64,000 nt of DNA from the NCBI GenBank assembly GCA_964582225.1, contig CAZORA010000010.1:1-64000 (forward strand), in the 5' to 3' direction. Source of the stretch: Dokdonella_A sp964582225. GTDB taxonomy: Bacteria; Pseudomonadota; Gammaproteobacteria; Xanthomonadales; Rhodanobacteraceae. Below are positions 8,045 to 16,699 of the stretch, piece by piece. A model generated the notes under the pieces. That model ran no database searches, had not been told where the DNA came from, and saw nothing but the letters and a program-made list of their open reading frames with translations. The translations under genes were made by a program, and so were the position numbers. Numbering within the stretch: position 1 is the first letter of the stretch; every line of letters begins with the position of its first letter.

Positions 8045-9535
8045 ATGACCGTCGCTTCGCGATCTACCGCGCTCTACACCTGTGCGCAGGTGCGCGGCAT
8101 CGACCACCGCGCGATCGATGCGTTGGGCATCTCCGGATTCGAGCTGATGCAGCGGGCCGCTGCTGCGGCCTTCACCCTGCTGCGTCGGCGCTGGCCCGAG
8201 GCCCGCCGCGTGGTTCTGCTCGCCGGTCGTGGCAACAATGGCGGCGATGCCTTCCTGCTCGGCGTGCGGGCGCTGCGTGCCGGCCTCGATGTGCTTGCGC
8301 TGGCGCTTCCGGGTGAGGCTGACGGCGACGCGCTGCGCGCCCGGCTGGCCTTCGCGACGAGCGGCGGGCGGGTTCTCGATGCGAGCGAAGGCGGCAGTCT
8401 GCCGCTGGCCGATGTGTATGTCGACGGGTTGTTCGGCACCGGACTCGCGCGCCCGGTGGCGGGAATCGCCGCAGGCCTGGTTACCGAACTCAACGCCTCG
8501 GACCGACCGGTGCTTGCGCTCGACCTGCCGTCCGGCCTCGATGCCGATACCGGCACCGAAGTGGGTCCCACGGTGCACGCGGATGCCACCGTGAGCTTCG
8601 TCGCCTGGAAGCGCGGACTGTTCACCGGGCAGGCAGTCGACTGCTGCGGAGAGCTCGTGCTGGCCGATCTCGACCTTCCCGAGGCCGTCTTGGACGACCA
8701 GCGGGTGGATGCGGAACTCCTGGATGAATCGATCGGCAGATGGCTCGGACGACGCATTCGCGGCGCCCACAAGGGCCTTTACGGACACGTGCTCGCGGTC
8801 GGTGGCGACCTCGGCATGGGCGGCGCAATCCAGCTCGTGGCGGCTGCGGCGCTGCGCTGCGGCGCCGGGTTGGTCAGCGCGGCTACGCGTGCGGGCAGCG
8901 TGGTTGCGCTCAACGCCGCGCACCCGGAGGTGATGGCGCATGTGGTCGATGACGCCGCTGCGCTGGCGCCGCTCGCCGAGCGCAGCAGTGTCCTCGCCAT
9001 CGGCTCTGGACTGGGCCGCGGTGCCTGGGGTCAGGCACTGCTGGAGGCGGGCCTGGCGAGCGGCCGTCCCTGCGTAATCGACGCTGACGCCTTGAACTTG
9101 CTCGCGGAAGTTCCGCGCGAGCTGCCCTCGGGCTGTGTGTTGACTCCGCATCCTGGTGAAGCGGCACGGCTTCTGGGGCGCAGCGTGGCCAGGGTGCAGG
9201 CGGACCGCTTTGCCGCGGCGCGCAAGCTGGCGGCGCGCCTGGGCGCGGTGGTTGTGCTGAAGGGCGCTGGCAGCCTGATTGCCGCACCGGATGGACAGGT
9301 GGCGCTTTGTCGCTGGGGCAATTCCGGCATGGCCAGCGGCGGCATGGGAGACGCCCTCGGCGGCGTGATCGCGGCCCTGCGCGCGCAGGGCCTGTCGCCC
9401 TGGGATGCAGCCCGCCTCGGGGTCGGCATGCACGCCCGTGCCGGAGATCTCGCCGCCGGCGCGCTGCCGCGGGGACTGATTGCCAGCGATCTGTTCGCGC
9501 CGCTACGCCAGTTGGCCAACGAGGGTGCCTGGTGA
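8045..9535 (+). CDS. nnr: Bifunctional NAD(P)H-hydrate epimerase / ADP-dependent dehydratase
   Basis: Nnr repairs damaged NAD(P)HX. The N-terminal YjeF_N epimerase domain (about 1-215) carries AGRGNNGGDAFL. The C-terminal ribokinase-like dehydratase domain (about 225-490) carries LTPHPGEAARLLG, VVLKGAGSLI and the nucleotide-binding NSGMASGGMGDALGG. The 496-residue product matches E. coli Nnr (515). I chose the ATG at 8045 over an in-frame one at 8009 because the conserved N-terminus (YTCAQVRGIDHRAI) follows closely. The stop codon overlaps the GTG of tsaE, so the two are translationally coupled, a frequent arrangement in gammaproteobacteria. Confidence 0.95.
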   Translation: MTVASRSTALYTCAQVRGIDHRAIDALGISGFELMQRAAAAAFTLLRRRWPEARRVVLLAGRGNNGGDAFLLGVRALRAGLDVLALALPGEADGDALRARLAFATSGGRVLDASEGGSLPLADVYVDGLFGTGLARPVAGIAAGLVTELNASDRPVLALDLPSGLDADTGTEVGPTVHADATVSFVAWKRGLFTGQAVDCCGELVLADLDLPEAVLDDQRVDAELLDESIGRWLGRRIRGAHKGLYGHVLAVGGDLGMGGAIQLVAAAALRCGAGLVSAATRAGSVVALNAAHPEVMAHVVDDAAALAPLAERSSVLAIGSGLGRGAWGQALLEAGLASGRPCVIDADALNLLAEVPRELPSGCVLTPHPGEAARLLGRSVARVQADRFAAARKLAARLGAVVVLKGAGSLIAAPDGQVALCRWGNSGMASGGMGDALGGVIAALRAQGLSPWDAARLGVGMHARAGDLAAGALPRGLIASDLFAPLRQLANEGAW

Positions 9536-10020
9536 GCGCTGCGCGGCTTGCCGCGGGAGCGCTCGACGAGGGGCAGCTTGTGGCGCGCGCGGCGCAGCTC
9601 GCGCCGCTTCTGGGCGAGGGCGGCACCCTGTATCTGGTCGGTGAGTTGGGCGTCGGCAAGACCAGTTTCGCCCGCGCGCTGCTGCGTGCACTCGGGGTCG
9701 ACGCACGGATCAAGAGCCCCACCTACAGCTTGCTCGAGTCCTATCGAAGCGGCGATCTCGACCTGCATCACCTCGATCTATACCGCATTGCAGATGCCGG
9801 TGAACTGGAGTGGCTCGGCCTGCCCGAACTGCAGGATCGGCGCAGCCTCCTGCTGATCGAGTGGCCGGAGCGCGGGGCCGGTGCGTTGCCGTCGCCCGAC
9901 CTGATCCTGCGGCTGCAGCATGCGGGAAGCCGCCGCGAGCTGTACGCCGAAGCGGCCAGCGCGCGCGGAGAGTGGCTGCTGCAGCATTGGGCGGAGAGTG
10001 GGCAATGGCGTGACATTTGA
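9532..10020 (+). CDS. tsaE: tRNA threonylcarbamoyladenosine biosynthesis ATPase
   Basis: TsaE is the small ATPase that works with TsaB and TsaD to form t6A37 in ANN-decoding tRNAs. The Walker A motif GELGVGKT is at residues 37-44, followed by the family stretches IKSPTYSLLESY, LHHLDLYRI and LLIEWPERG. The 162-residue product is normal. The GTG start at 9532 overlaps the nnr stop (GTGA). The gene is followed 78 bases later by amiC, as in many gammaproteobacteria. Confidence 0.95.
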   Translation: MSAARLAAGALDEGQLVARAAQLAPLLGEGGTLYLVGELGVGKTSFARALLRALGVDARIKSPTYSLLESYRSGDLDLHHLDLYRIADAGELEWLGLPELQDRRSLLLIEWPERGAGALPSPDLILRLQHAGSRRELYAEAASARGEWLLQHWAESGQWRDI

Positions 10021-10098
10021 TGAAGAATGTCTCGCACGACGCGGATTTACAAAGAAAATGCTTGATTTTCCCTTGCAACTTCGTTTTCAATAGGCAAC

Positions 10099-11436
10099 AT
10101 GCGGAAATCGGGCGTCCAGGGCCGGCTGATCGCCGCCACCGTGCTGTTCTCGATGCTCGGCGGCTTGACACAGGCCGCCGAGATCACCGGCCTGCGCGTA
10201 TGGCAGGACGCCGAGCATACGCGCGCGGTGCTGGATCTCTCCGGGCCGGTCGAATACAAGCTGTTTTCCCTGAGCGCGCCGGATCGCGTGGTGCTGGATC
10301 TGCGCAAGAGCCGCTTCGCCACCCGCTTCGACCTGCCATCCGCGAGCGGCGTACTGAAAGGGCTGCGCGCGGGACGTCAGGGCAGGGATGACGCGCGTCT
10401 GGTGCTCGATCTCGCAGCCGAGGTGCAGCCCAGGAGCTTCCTGCTGGCCCCCGGAGAGGGCGGCGGTCATCGTCTGGTGGTCGACCTTTTTCCACGGGAT
10501 GGGGCTCAGGTGCGCGCGGTCAAGCGCGCTGAACCGGCGGCTGCTTCTGCGTCCGCTCGCGACCTGATCATCGCCGTCGACGCCGGCCACGGGGGCAAGG
10601 ATCCCGGTTCGATTGGCGCCAGCGGCAGTCAGGAAAAGCGCATCACCCTGGCGGTCGCGCGCGAGCTCAAAGCGCGCATCGACCGCACGCCCGGAATGCA
10701 GGCCGTGCTGATTCGCGACGGCGATCACTTCGTGCCGCTAGAAGAACGTTACGCCAGGGCGCGCGCAGCCAAGGCCGATCTGTTCGTCTCGATTCACGCC
10801 GACGCCTTCAAAAACAGCGACGCGCGCGGCTCCTCGGTGTGGGTGCTGTCGCCGCGCGGCGCGAGCAGCGAGGCGGCGCGCTGGCTGGCCGACCGCGAGA
10901 ACCGCGCCGACCTGGTCGGCGGCGTTACCCTCGACGACAAGGACGACATCCTCGCCAAGGTGTTGCTCGATCTGTCGCAGGGCGCCACCATGGGTGCGAG
11001 CAGCGCTGCTGCCGAGCACGTGCTCGCGGCGCTGCGCAAGCTGGGGCCGACCCACCGTGACTATGTGGAGCGCGCCGCCTTCGTGGTGCTGCGCTCGCCG
11101 GACGTGCCCTCGATCCTGGTCGAAACCGCCTTCATCACCAACCCGGACGAGGAAGCCAGGCTCAAGGATGCGACCCATCGTGGCAAGCTGGCCGACGCGA
11201 TCCTCGAGGGGATCGACAGCTATTTCCGAGCCGCACCGCCACCGGGAACGCGAATCGCGCTGGAGCGTGAACAGGCGCGCCGCGCACAGCCCGAGCGCTA
11301 CATCGTCAGCCGTGGCGATACCCTGAGCGGAATCGCCGCCCGCCACGGGCTCAGCCTCGGTCAGCTGCGTGCGGCGAACCGCGGCGCGCGCGAGCGGGTG
11401 CGGGTCGGCGACGTGCTCCTGATCCCGGCGGGCTGA
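10099..11436 (+). CDS. amiC: N-acetylmuramoyl-L-alanine amidase, AMIN-Amidase_3-LysM type
   Basis: This periplasmic zinc amidase removes peptide stems from peptidoglycan during daughter-cell separation. A signal peptide ends near residue 26. The AMIN domain (about 28-125) targets the septum or outer envelope. The Amidase_3 domain (about 155-375) has zinc ligands in VDAGHGGKDPG, the following Glu, SIHADAF and the catalytic VETAFITN. A C-terminal LysM (about 395-440) starts at YIVSRGDTLSGIA. The AT-rich 78 bases upstream contain TTGATT at 10062 and TTCAAT at 10086, a possible promoter whose start would lie almost at the ATG. The nnr-tsaE-amiC-mutL order is conserved in the class. Confidence 0.95.
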   Translation: MRKSGVQGRLIAATVLFSMLGGLTQAAEITGLRVWQDAEHTRAVLDLSGPVEYKLFSLSAPDRVVLDLRKSRFATRFDLPSASGVLKGLRAGRQGRDDARLVLDLAAEVQPRSFLLAPGEGGGHRLVVDLFPRDGAQVRAVKRAEPAAASASARDLIIAVDAGHGGKDPGSIGASGSQEKRITLAVARELKARIDRTPGMQAVLIRDGDHFVPLEERYARARAAKADLFVSIHADAFKNSDARGSSVWVLSPRGASSEAARWLADRENRADLVGGVTLDDKDDILAKVLLDLSQGATMGASSAAAEHVLAALRKLGPTHRDYVERAAFVVLRSPDVPSILVETAFITNPDEEARLKDATHRGKLADAILEGIDSYFRAAPPPGTRIALEREQARRAQPERYIVSRGDTLSGIAARHGLSLGQLRAANRGARERVRVGDVLLIPAG

Positions 11437-11506
11437 GCGCTCCGCCGCCTGCGGCATTGCCGCGAGGAGGCTCCGCTATCATGGGCGTTTCGTCGCACGC
11501 TCCGCC

Positions 11507-13330
11507 ATGTCGCGCATCCGCCCGCTGCCGCCGACGCTGATCAACCAGATCGCCGCTGGCGAAGTCATCGATCGACCCGCCGCGGTGGTCAAGGAGTTGA
11601 TCGAAAACAGTCTGGACGCAGGCGCCACGCGCATCGAGATCGAAGTGGAGCAGGGCGGCGCCCGTCTGATCCGGGTGCGCGACGACGGCGGTGGCATCGA
11701 GCCCGACGACCTCGCGCTGGCGGTGGCCTCACACGCGACCAGCAAGATCGCGAGCTTCGGCGACCTCGAGCGGGTGGCCACCCTCGGTTTCCGCGGCGAG
11801 GCGCTGCCCTCGATCGCTGCGGTGTCGCGCTTTCGTCTGATTTCGCGCTGCGCCGGTGTCGAGCACGCCTGGGGCATCGCGGTCGATGGCGGCGCGCTGC
11901 GCCCGGTCGCGCCGGCTCAGCATCCAGTCGGCAGCAGCGTGGAGGTGCGCGATCTGTTCTACAACCTGCCGGCGCGCCGCAAGTTCCTGCGCGCCGAGCG
12001 CACCGAATTCGGTCACATCGACGAGCTGGTGAAGTCGATTGCGCTGGCTCGCCCCGAAGTGGAGTTCCTCCTGCGCCACAACGGCAAGGCGGTGCGCGTG
12101 TTGCGTTCGGCGCCGAGCGCCAAGGAGCACGCCACGCGGGTAAGCGAGGTGCTCGGTGCCGAATTCCTGCGCCAGAGCCTTGCGCTCGAGCACGAGGCAG
12201 CCGGCCTGCGGTTGGCCGGCTGGGTGAGCCTGCCGACCGCTTCGCGGGCGCAGGCCGACCAGCAGTATTTCCACGTCAACGGGCGCCTGGTGCGCGACCG
12301 CCTGGTCGCCCACGCGGTGCGTCAGGCTTACGCCGACGTGCTCTATCGTGGCCGTCACCCGAGCTTCGTGCTGTTTCTCGAGCTGGACCCGGCGCTGGTT
12401 GACGTCAACGTGCATCCGGCCAAGCACGAGGTGCGCTTTCGCGAGGGTCGCCTGGTGCACGATTTCCTCTATCGCTGCCTCTACGACGCGCTCGGCGGCA
12501 GCCGTGCCGGCGCTGCGGGCGATGCGGGCGATGCGGGCGCGGGCGTCGCCACGATTGCAGCCTCCGCGTTCGGTCATGCGTCGGCCCTGCGGCAACACGG
12601 TCTCGACCTGGGCTCTGGTCACGGCCCGGTCGGCGGTGGACTTGCGGATTACGCAGCGCTGCTCGGCCCCGCGATGCCCGGCGCCGGTGGCGTCGCCGAG
12701 GCGCCGCCGGCGCCGGGTATCGCGGCCGGCGAGCAGGGCGGGGCGGTGCCGCCGCTCGGTTTTGCCCTGGCGCAGCTGCAGGGCATCTACGTACTGGCGG
12801 AAAACGCCCAGGGCCTGGTTCTGGTCGACATGCATGCGGCGCACGAGCGCATCACCTACGAGAAGTTCAAGGCTGCGCGCGCGGGCGAGGGCATACGCAC
12901 GCAGCTCCTGCTGGTGCCGCTCAGCCTCGCCGTCAGCGAGCGCGAGGCCGGCCTGGTCGAAGAGCATGCCGCGGAGCTCGCGCGGGTAGGGCTCGAGCTC
13001 TCCCGCAGCGGGCCGCGGAGCGTCACCTTGCGGCGGGTGCCGGCTCTGCTCGGCGACGGCGACGCGGCGCAGCTGGTTCGCGACGTGCTGGCCGATCTCT
13101 CCGTCCACGGACAGTCGCGACGGATCGAAGAGTTGCTCGACGAGCTGCTGGGCACCATGGCCTGCCACGGCTCGGTGCGCGCCAACCGGCGCCTCAGCCT
13201 GCCGGAGATGAACGCGCTGCTGCGCGAGATGGAAGTCACCGATCGCTCCGGGCAGTGCAATCATGGGCGCCCGACCTGGGTGCAGCTCGATCTCGCGGCG
13301 CTCGACCGTCTGTTCTCGCGCGGCCGCTGA
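11507..13330 (+). CDS. mutL: DNA mismatch repair protein MutL (endonuclease-type)
   Basis: MutL links MutS mismatch recognition to strand removal. The GHKL ATPase motifs are near the N-terminus (NQIAAGEVIDRP, ELIENSLDAGA, RDDGGGI, GFRGEAL). Residues 320-420 are a variable low-complexity linker with a short GDAGDAGAG repeat. The C-terminal dimerisation domain carries DMHAAHERITYE, which fits the metal-binding DQHA(X)2E(X)4E signature apart from Met for Gln, plus ACHGSVRA and CNHGRPTW. These are features of MutL proteins that nick DNA themselves in organisms lacking MutH. The 607-residue length is normal. Confidence 0.95.
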   Translation: MSRIRPLPPTLINQIAAGEVIDRPAAVVKELIENSLDAGATRIEIEVEQGGARLIRVRDDGGGIEPDDLALAVASHATSKIASFGDLERVATLGFRGEALPSIAAVSRFRLISRCAGVEHAWGIAVDGGALRPVAPAQHPVGSSVEVRDLFYNLPARRKFLRAERTEFGHIDELVKSIALARPEVEFLLRHNGKAVRVLRSAPSAKEHATRVSEVLGAEFLRQSLALEHEAAGLRLAGWVSLPTASRAQADQQYFHVNGRLVRDRLVAHAVRQAYADVLYRGRHPSFVLFLELDPALVDVNVHPAKHEVRFREGRLVHDFLYRCLYDALGGSRAGAAGDAGDAGAGVATIAASAFGHASALRQHGLDLGSGHGPVGGGLADYAALLGPAMPGAGGVAEAPPAPGIAAGEQGGAVPPLGFALAQLQGIYVLAENAQGLVLVDMHAAHERITYEKFKAARAGEGIRTQLLLVPLSLAVSEREAGLVEEHAAELARVGLELSRSGPRSVTLRRVPALLGDGDAAQLVRDVLADLSVHGQSRRIEELLDELLGTMACHGSVRANRRLSLPEMNALLREMEVTDRSGQCNHGRPTWVQLDLAALDRLFSRGR

Positions 13331-13382
13331 GGAAACCACTCCGCGCCGACGATTTCGATTTACCGCTTGCAGAGGAACCGCA

Positions 13383-14288
13383 ATGTTCAAGATGATTGCC
13401 CTGCTGGCCGCCGCTCTTGGCGGTGTACAGCTGATGAATGCCGGCGTCGACGACGGTGGGACGAGCACGTATCGGCAGGAAGTAGAGGCCTGGCGCAGCG
13501 GGCGTCTGCAGCGGCTCACTGCGGCCGACGGCTGGCTCAGCCTGATTGGCCTGCACTGGCTCAAGGAAGGCGTGAACCGCGTTGGCAGCGCCGCCGACAA
13601 TGACATCGTGCTGACTGCCGGGCCGGCCCATTTCGGCAGCGTCACGCTGCGGCGGGGTCGCGCTGCGATCGAGCTCGACCCCGCTTCCGGCGCCACCATC
13701 GACGCTCGCGAGCAGCGTACCGCGCGGCTGCGAGACGACGCCCGCGGGCGGCCCACGGTGATCGCTGCCGGCAGCGTCAGCTTCTATCTGGTCGAGCGCA
13801 ACGGGCGCTACGGCTTGCGGGTCAAGGATAGCCAGGCAAAGACCCGCACCGAGTTCGCCGGGATCGAACATTTCCCCGTGGATCCGAGCTGGCGGATCGA
13901 GGCCAGGTGGGTGCCGCTGCGGCCGGTGGGCAAGCTCGAAACGCCAAACGTGCTGGGTCTGAGCGACGTCTACCCGGTTCCTGGCAAGGCCGTCTTCGAG
14001 CGCGACGGCAAGACCTTCGAGTTGCTGCCGGTGATCGAAGTGCCGGGCGACAAGGAGCTGTTCTTGATCTTCGCCGACCGCACCAGCGGTCGTGAGACCT
14101 ACGGCGGTGCGCGGTTCCTGTATGCGCCGATGCCCAAGGACGGAAAGATCGTGCTCGACTTCAACAAGGCCTACAATCCGCCCTGCGCCTTCACGCCCTA
14201 TGCGACCTGCCCGCTGGCGCCACCGGAAAACCGCCTCGATCTGGCCGTGACGGCCGGTGAGAAGCGCTATCGGGGCGGTGCTCACTGA
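13383..14288 (+). CDS. DUF1684 domain-containing exported protein
   Basis: The function is unknown. The 301-residue product has a short hydrophobic N-terminus (about 1-20), then the conserved DUF1684 pattern: WRSGRLQRLTAADGWLSLIGLHWLKEG in pieces, a GRYGLRVKD stretch, FPVDPSWRIEA, FADRTSGRETYGGARFLY, and near the C-terminus DFNKAYNPPCAFTPY followed by CPLAPPENRL. The conserved NPPCAFT segment with a nearby second Cys resembles a small-ligand or flavin-like pocket, but no catalytic role is established. The start follows a GAGG ribosome-binding site. It lies 52 bases after mutL and is probably co-transcribed by read-through only. Confidence 0.85.
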   Translation: MFKMIALLAAALGGVQLMNAGVDDGGTSTYRQEVEAWRSGRLQRLTAADGWLSLIGLHWLKEGVNRVGSAADNDIVLTAGPAHFGSVTLRRGRAAIELDPASGATIDAREQRTARLRDDARGRPTVIAAGSVSFYLVERNGRYGLRVKDSQAKTRTEFAGIEHFPVDPSWRIEARWVPLRPVGKLETPNVLGLSDVYPVPGKAVFERDGKTFELLPVIEVPGDKELFLIFADRTSGRETYGGARFLYAPMPKDGKIVLDFNKAYNPPCAFTPYATCPLAPPENRLDLAVTAGEKRYRGGAH

Positions 14289-14389
14289 AGCGGGTCGACT
14301 GCGGTTCAGGTGCAACCTGCAGGATGACGCCTCTCACGTCGACGATCCCGCGCGTGGCGCAGCGCGGCGCCGACACGTGAGCACTCGGT

Positions 14390-14395
14390 TACACT
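14390..14395 (+). promoter_or_regulatory. -10-like TACACT before the FKBP-like gene
   Basis: TACACT (14390-14395) lies in GGTTACACTAG, 70 bases before the start codon. No clear -35 is visible. Confidence 0.35.
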
Positions 14396-14464
14396 AGCGC
14401 GCTTTGCGCATCGTCGCAGGCCGGTTGGCCCGCGATTTGAAGTTCCATATTCGGAGATACACGC

Positions 14465-15115
14465 ATGAAGTCTGCTTGGACGTTCGCCCTTGCGGCGCTG
14501 CTGGCGACGGGCACCGCGAGCGCCCAGGACACCAGCTCGGAGAAAGGCAAGCTTTCCTACGCGATCGGCTATCAGATCGGCGGCGGACTGGCCGAACGCG
14601 GCCTCGAGGTCGATATCGCCACCGTGGTGCGCGCGGTGCAGGACGCCTACGCCAAGCGCGCGCCGAGCGTGTCCGAGGAGCAGATGCGCGACGCGCTGGC
14701 CAAGCTCGACCAGAAAATGAAGGCCGAGGCCGACAAGGTGCTGGCCGACAATAAACGCGATGCCGACGTGTTCATGGCCAGCAATCGTTCCAAGAAGGGT
14801 ATCGTCGCGCTCGCCAACGGAGTGCAGTATCGTGCGATCGACGAAGGCAGCGGCAAGCCGGTGACGCCAACCAGTGCGGTCACCTTCCACGTCCGCGTGT
14901 CGCTCACCAACGGACGCGAGATTCGCAGCTCCTTCGTCGGTGAACCGATCACCGCCAAGGTCTCCGAGATGCAGGGCATGTTCGGCAACAAGCTGTTGCC
15001 GGAGATGATTCAGCGCATGCGCGCAGGCGACCACTGGCTGATCTACCTGCCGCCCGATCCGGCGACCGGCAACCAGATCTTCATCTGGGAGGTGAAGATC
15101 AACGACGTCAAGTGA
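14465..15115 (+). CDS. Periplasmic FKBP-type protein with degenerate isomerase active site
   Basis: This is a FkpA/Mip-like protein. A signal peptide ends at ASA-QD (about residue 21). An FKBP_N-type helical dimerisation region follows (YAIGYQIGGGL, about 30-115), then an FKBP_C fold. Compared with active FKBPs the catalytic pocket is largely gone. The VEYTG tyrosine is Val in FHVRV, the FD pair is Ile-Arg in REIRSS, the VIPGW motif is replaced by a GMFGNKLLPEM stretch, and the AYG loop is shortened to PATGNQ. The 216-residue protein may keep chaperone activity while lacking prolyl isomerase activity; that is inference. Confidence 0.85.
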   Translation: MKSAWTFALAALLATGTASAQDTSSEKGKLSYAIGYQIGGGLAERGLEVDIATVVRAVQDAYAKRAPSVSEEQMRDALAKLDQKMKAEADKVLADNKRDADVFMASNRSKKGIVALANGVQYRAIDEGSGKPVTPTSAVTFHVRVSLTNGREIRSSFVGEPITAKVSEMQGMFGNKLLPEMIQRMRAGDHWLIYLPPDPATGNQIFIWEVKINDVK

Positions 15116-15188
15116 GCTTGGCGCGGGCGCGGCCGGGCGGTGTTCGCAAACGGCTGAAGGCGGCGCCGAAAGTCGCCACGCGCCGGCG

Positions 15189-15809
15189 ATGAGCGAGGTC
15201 ATCAGCCCGGATCAGCGCCTGCGCCGCGCGGTGCGCGAGCTCGACGATCCGCCGCCTGGGCCAGGCTGGAATGCGGCGGAGCTCGCCGATCTGTTCGACC
15301 CGCGAATTCCGCGTCGTTCGGCGGCGGTTCTGGTGCCCTTCGTGCGTCGGCCGGCGGGGCTTTCGGTGCTCTTCACCCGCCGTACCGAAAGCCTGCGCGA
15401 GCATGCCGGGCAGGTTAGCTTTCCCGGTGGGCGCATGGAGCCGCGCGATGCCGGTCCAGTGGCGACCGCTCTGCGCGAGACCCACGAGGAAACGGGCATC
15501 CAGCCGACCCTGATCGAGCCTTTCGGCTATCTCGACTGCCTCGACACCGTGTCCGGCTACCGGGTCACTCCGGTCACCGCCTTCATCCGCGATGGATACC
15601 ACCTGCGTTTGCAGGCGAGCGAAGTGGAAGACGCTTTCGAAGTACCCTTCAGCTTCATCCTGACGCCGGCAAACTGGCGTCGCGAGGAGATAGACTGGCG
15701 CGGCAAGCCGCGCGAGATTTTTGCCTTCCGCTGGCGTCAACAGCGCGTGTGGGGCGCCACCGCGATGATCCTGCGCAATCTCATTCGGCGCCTGGAGCAG
15801 AGCACATGA
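15189..15809 (+). CDS. nudL: NudL-type Nudix hydrolase (probable CoA pyrophosphatase)
   Basis: This family cleaves the diphosphate of coenzyme A and related molecules. The extra UPF0035 signature is present as LREHAGQVSFPGG, running into the Nudix box with ALRETHEETGI. The spacing and the Asp in the box match NudL rather than MutT types. The 206-residue length is typical. The start follows a weak ribosome-binding site. The stop codon overlaps the ATG of the sulfurtransferase gene, suggesting an operon. Confidence 0.9.
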   Translation: MSEVISPDQRLRRAVRELDDPPPGPGWNAAELADLFDPRIPRRSAAVLVPFVRRPAGLSVLFTRRTESLREHAGQVSFPGGRMEPRDAGPVATALRETHEETGIQPTLIEPFGYLDCLDTVSGYRVTPVTAFIRDGYHLRLQASEVEDAFEVPFSFILTPANWRREEIDWRGKPREIFAFRWRQQRVWGATAMILRNLIRRLEQST

Positions 15810-16657
15810 AGGAGCGGACCCTGATTGCCGCGCGCGAGCTGGCCCGGCTGCAGCGCGAGTGCGACCTCCTCCTGGTCGACTGCCGCTTCGATCTTGCCGA
15901 CGCCGAAGGTGGCGCGCGCGCCTATCTGGCCGGGCACCTGCCCGGTGCCGTCTACGCCAGTCTCGATCACGATCTGTCCGACCTCGGACGACGCGGCCTG
16001 GGTCGCCACCCGCTGCCGACCGACGGTGCCTTCTCCGCCGTGCTGTCGCGCTGGGGTTGGCATCCCGGCTTGCCGGTGGTCGCTTACGATGCATCCAGCG
16101 GCGCGCTCGCGGCGGCTCGCCTGTGGTGGATGCTGCGTCTCGCCGACCAACCGCAGGTCGCCGTGCTGGACGGTGGCTTGGCCGCCTGGCAGGCCGCTGG
16201 ACTGCCGCTCGAAAGCGGATCGGTGCGGCGCGCCGCGAGGAGCGCGCAGGTGCAGCTCGATCTCGACCAGGTCGTCTGGACCGGCGAGCTGGAGCACCGT
16301 CAGATCGGCGCGGACATCCTGCTGCTCGACGCGCGCGCGGCGGTGCGCTTCCGCGGCGAGCAGGAACCGCTCGATCCGCGCGCCGGTCACATCCCCGGCG
16401 CGCTGAACCGGCCGCTCGCCGAAAACCTGGATACCGACGGCTGTTTCAAGAGCGTCGCGCGCCTGCGCACCGAGTTTGCCGCGCTGCTCGGTGACCGTGC
16501 GCCGGATGAGGTCGTACACAGCTGTGGCTCGGGCGTCACCGCCTGCCACAACCTGCTGGCGATGGAACACGCAGGTCTGCGCGGCTCGCGCGTGTACGCG
16601 CCGTCCTGGAGCGGATGGAGCAGCGACCCGGAACATGCGGTAGCCGTCGGCCCCTGA
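15806..16657 (+). CDS. sseA: 3-mercaptopyruvate/thiosulfate sulfurtransferase, two rhodanese domains
   Basis: The product transfers sulfane sulfur to cyanide or thiol acceptors. Two rhodanese domains are visible: an inactive N-terminal one (LLVDCRFDL, AGHLPGAVYA, about 10-130) and a C-terminal catalytic one with Cys240 in CGSGVTA. A CG-S-G-V/T loop is typical of mercaptopyruvate sulfurtransferases. I chose the ATG at 15806, which overlaps the nudL stop, because upstream in-frame sequence lies inside nudL. The 283-residue length is normal. The exact donor preference cannot be fixed from sequence. Confidence 0.9.
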   Translation: MKERTLIAARELARLQRECDLLLVDCRFDLADAEGGARAYLAGHLPGAVYASLDHDLSDLGRRGLGRHPLPTDGAFSAVLSRWGWHPGLPVVAYDASSGALAAARLWWMLRLADQPQVAVLDGGLAAWQAAGLPLESGSVRRAARSAQVQLDLDQVVWTGELEHRQIGADILLLDARAAVRFRGEQEPLDPRAGHIPGALNRPLAENLDTDGCFKSVARLRTEFAALLGDRAPDEVVHSCGSGVTACHNLLAMEHAGLRGSRVYAPSWSGWSSDPEHAVAVGP

Positions 16658-16699
16658 ACCCTTGGCGGTGCGTCGCATCGCGCGAGCGCGAGAGACGCT

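Noticed and set aside
12515..12545. Short tandem repeat in the mutL linker
   Set aside because: It encodes a few Gly-Asp-Ala repeats in a disordered linker and has no sign of being a phase-variable tract.
11729..13756. Long minus-strand frame (about 675 codons) opposite mutL
   Set aside because: It overlaps a certain gene and has the low-complexity composition expected of antisense frames in high-GC DNA.
16666..16699. GC-rich imperfect hairpin between sseA and the EF-G paralogue as a terminator
   Set aside because: The loop would be too short at full pairing and there is no T-run on either side.
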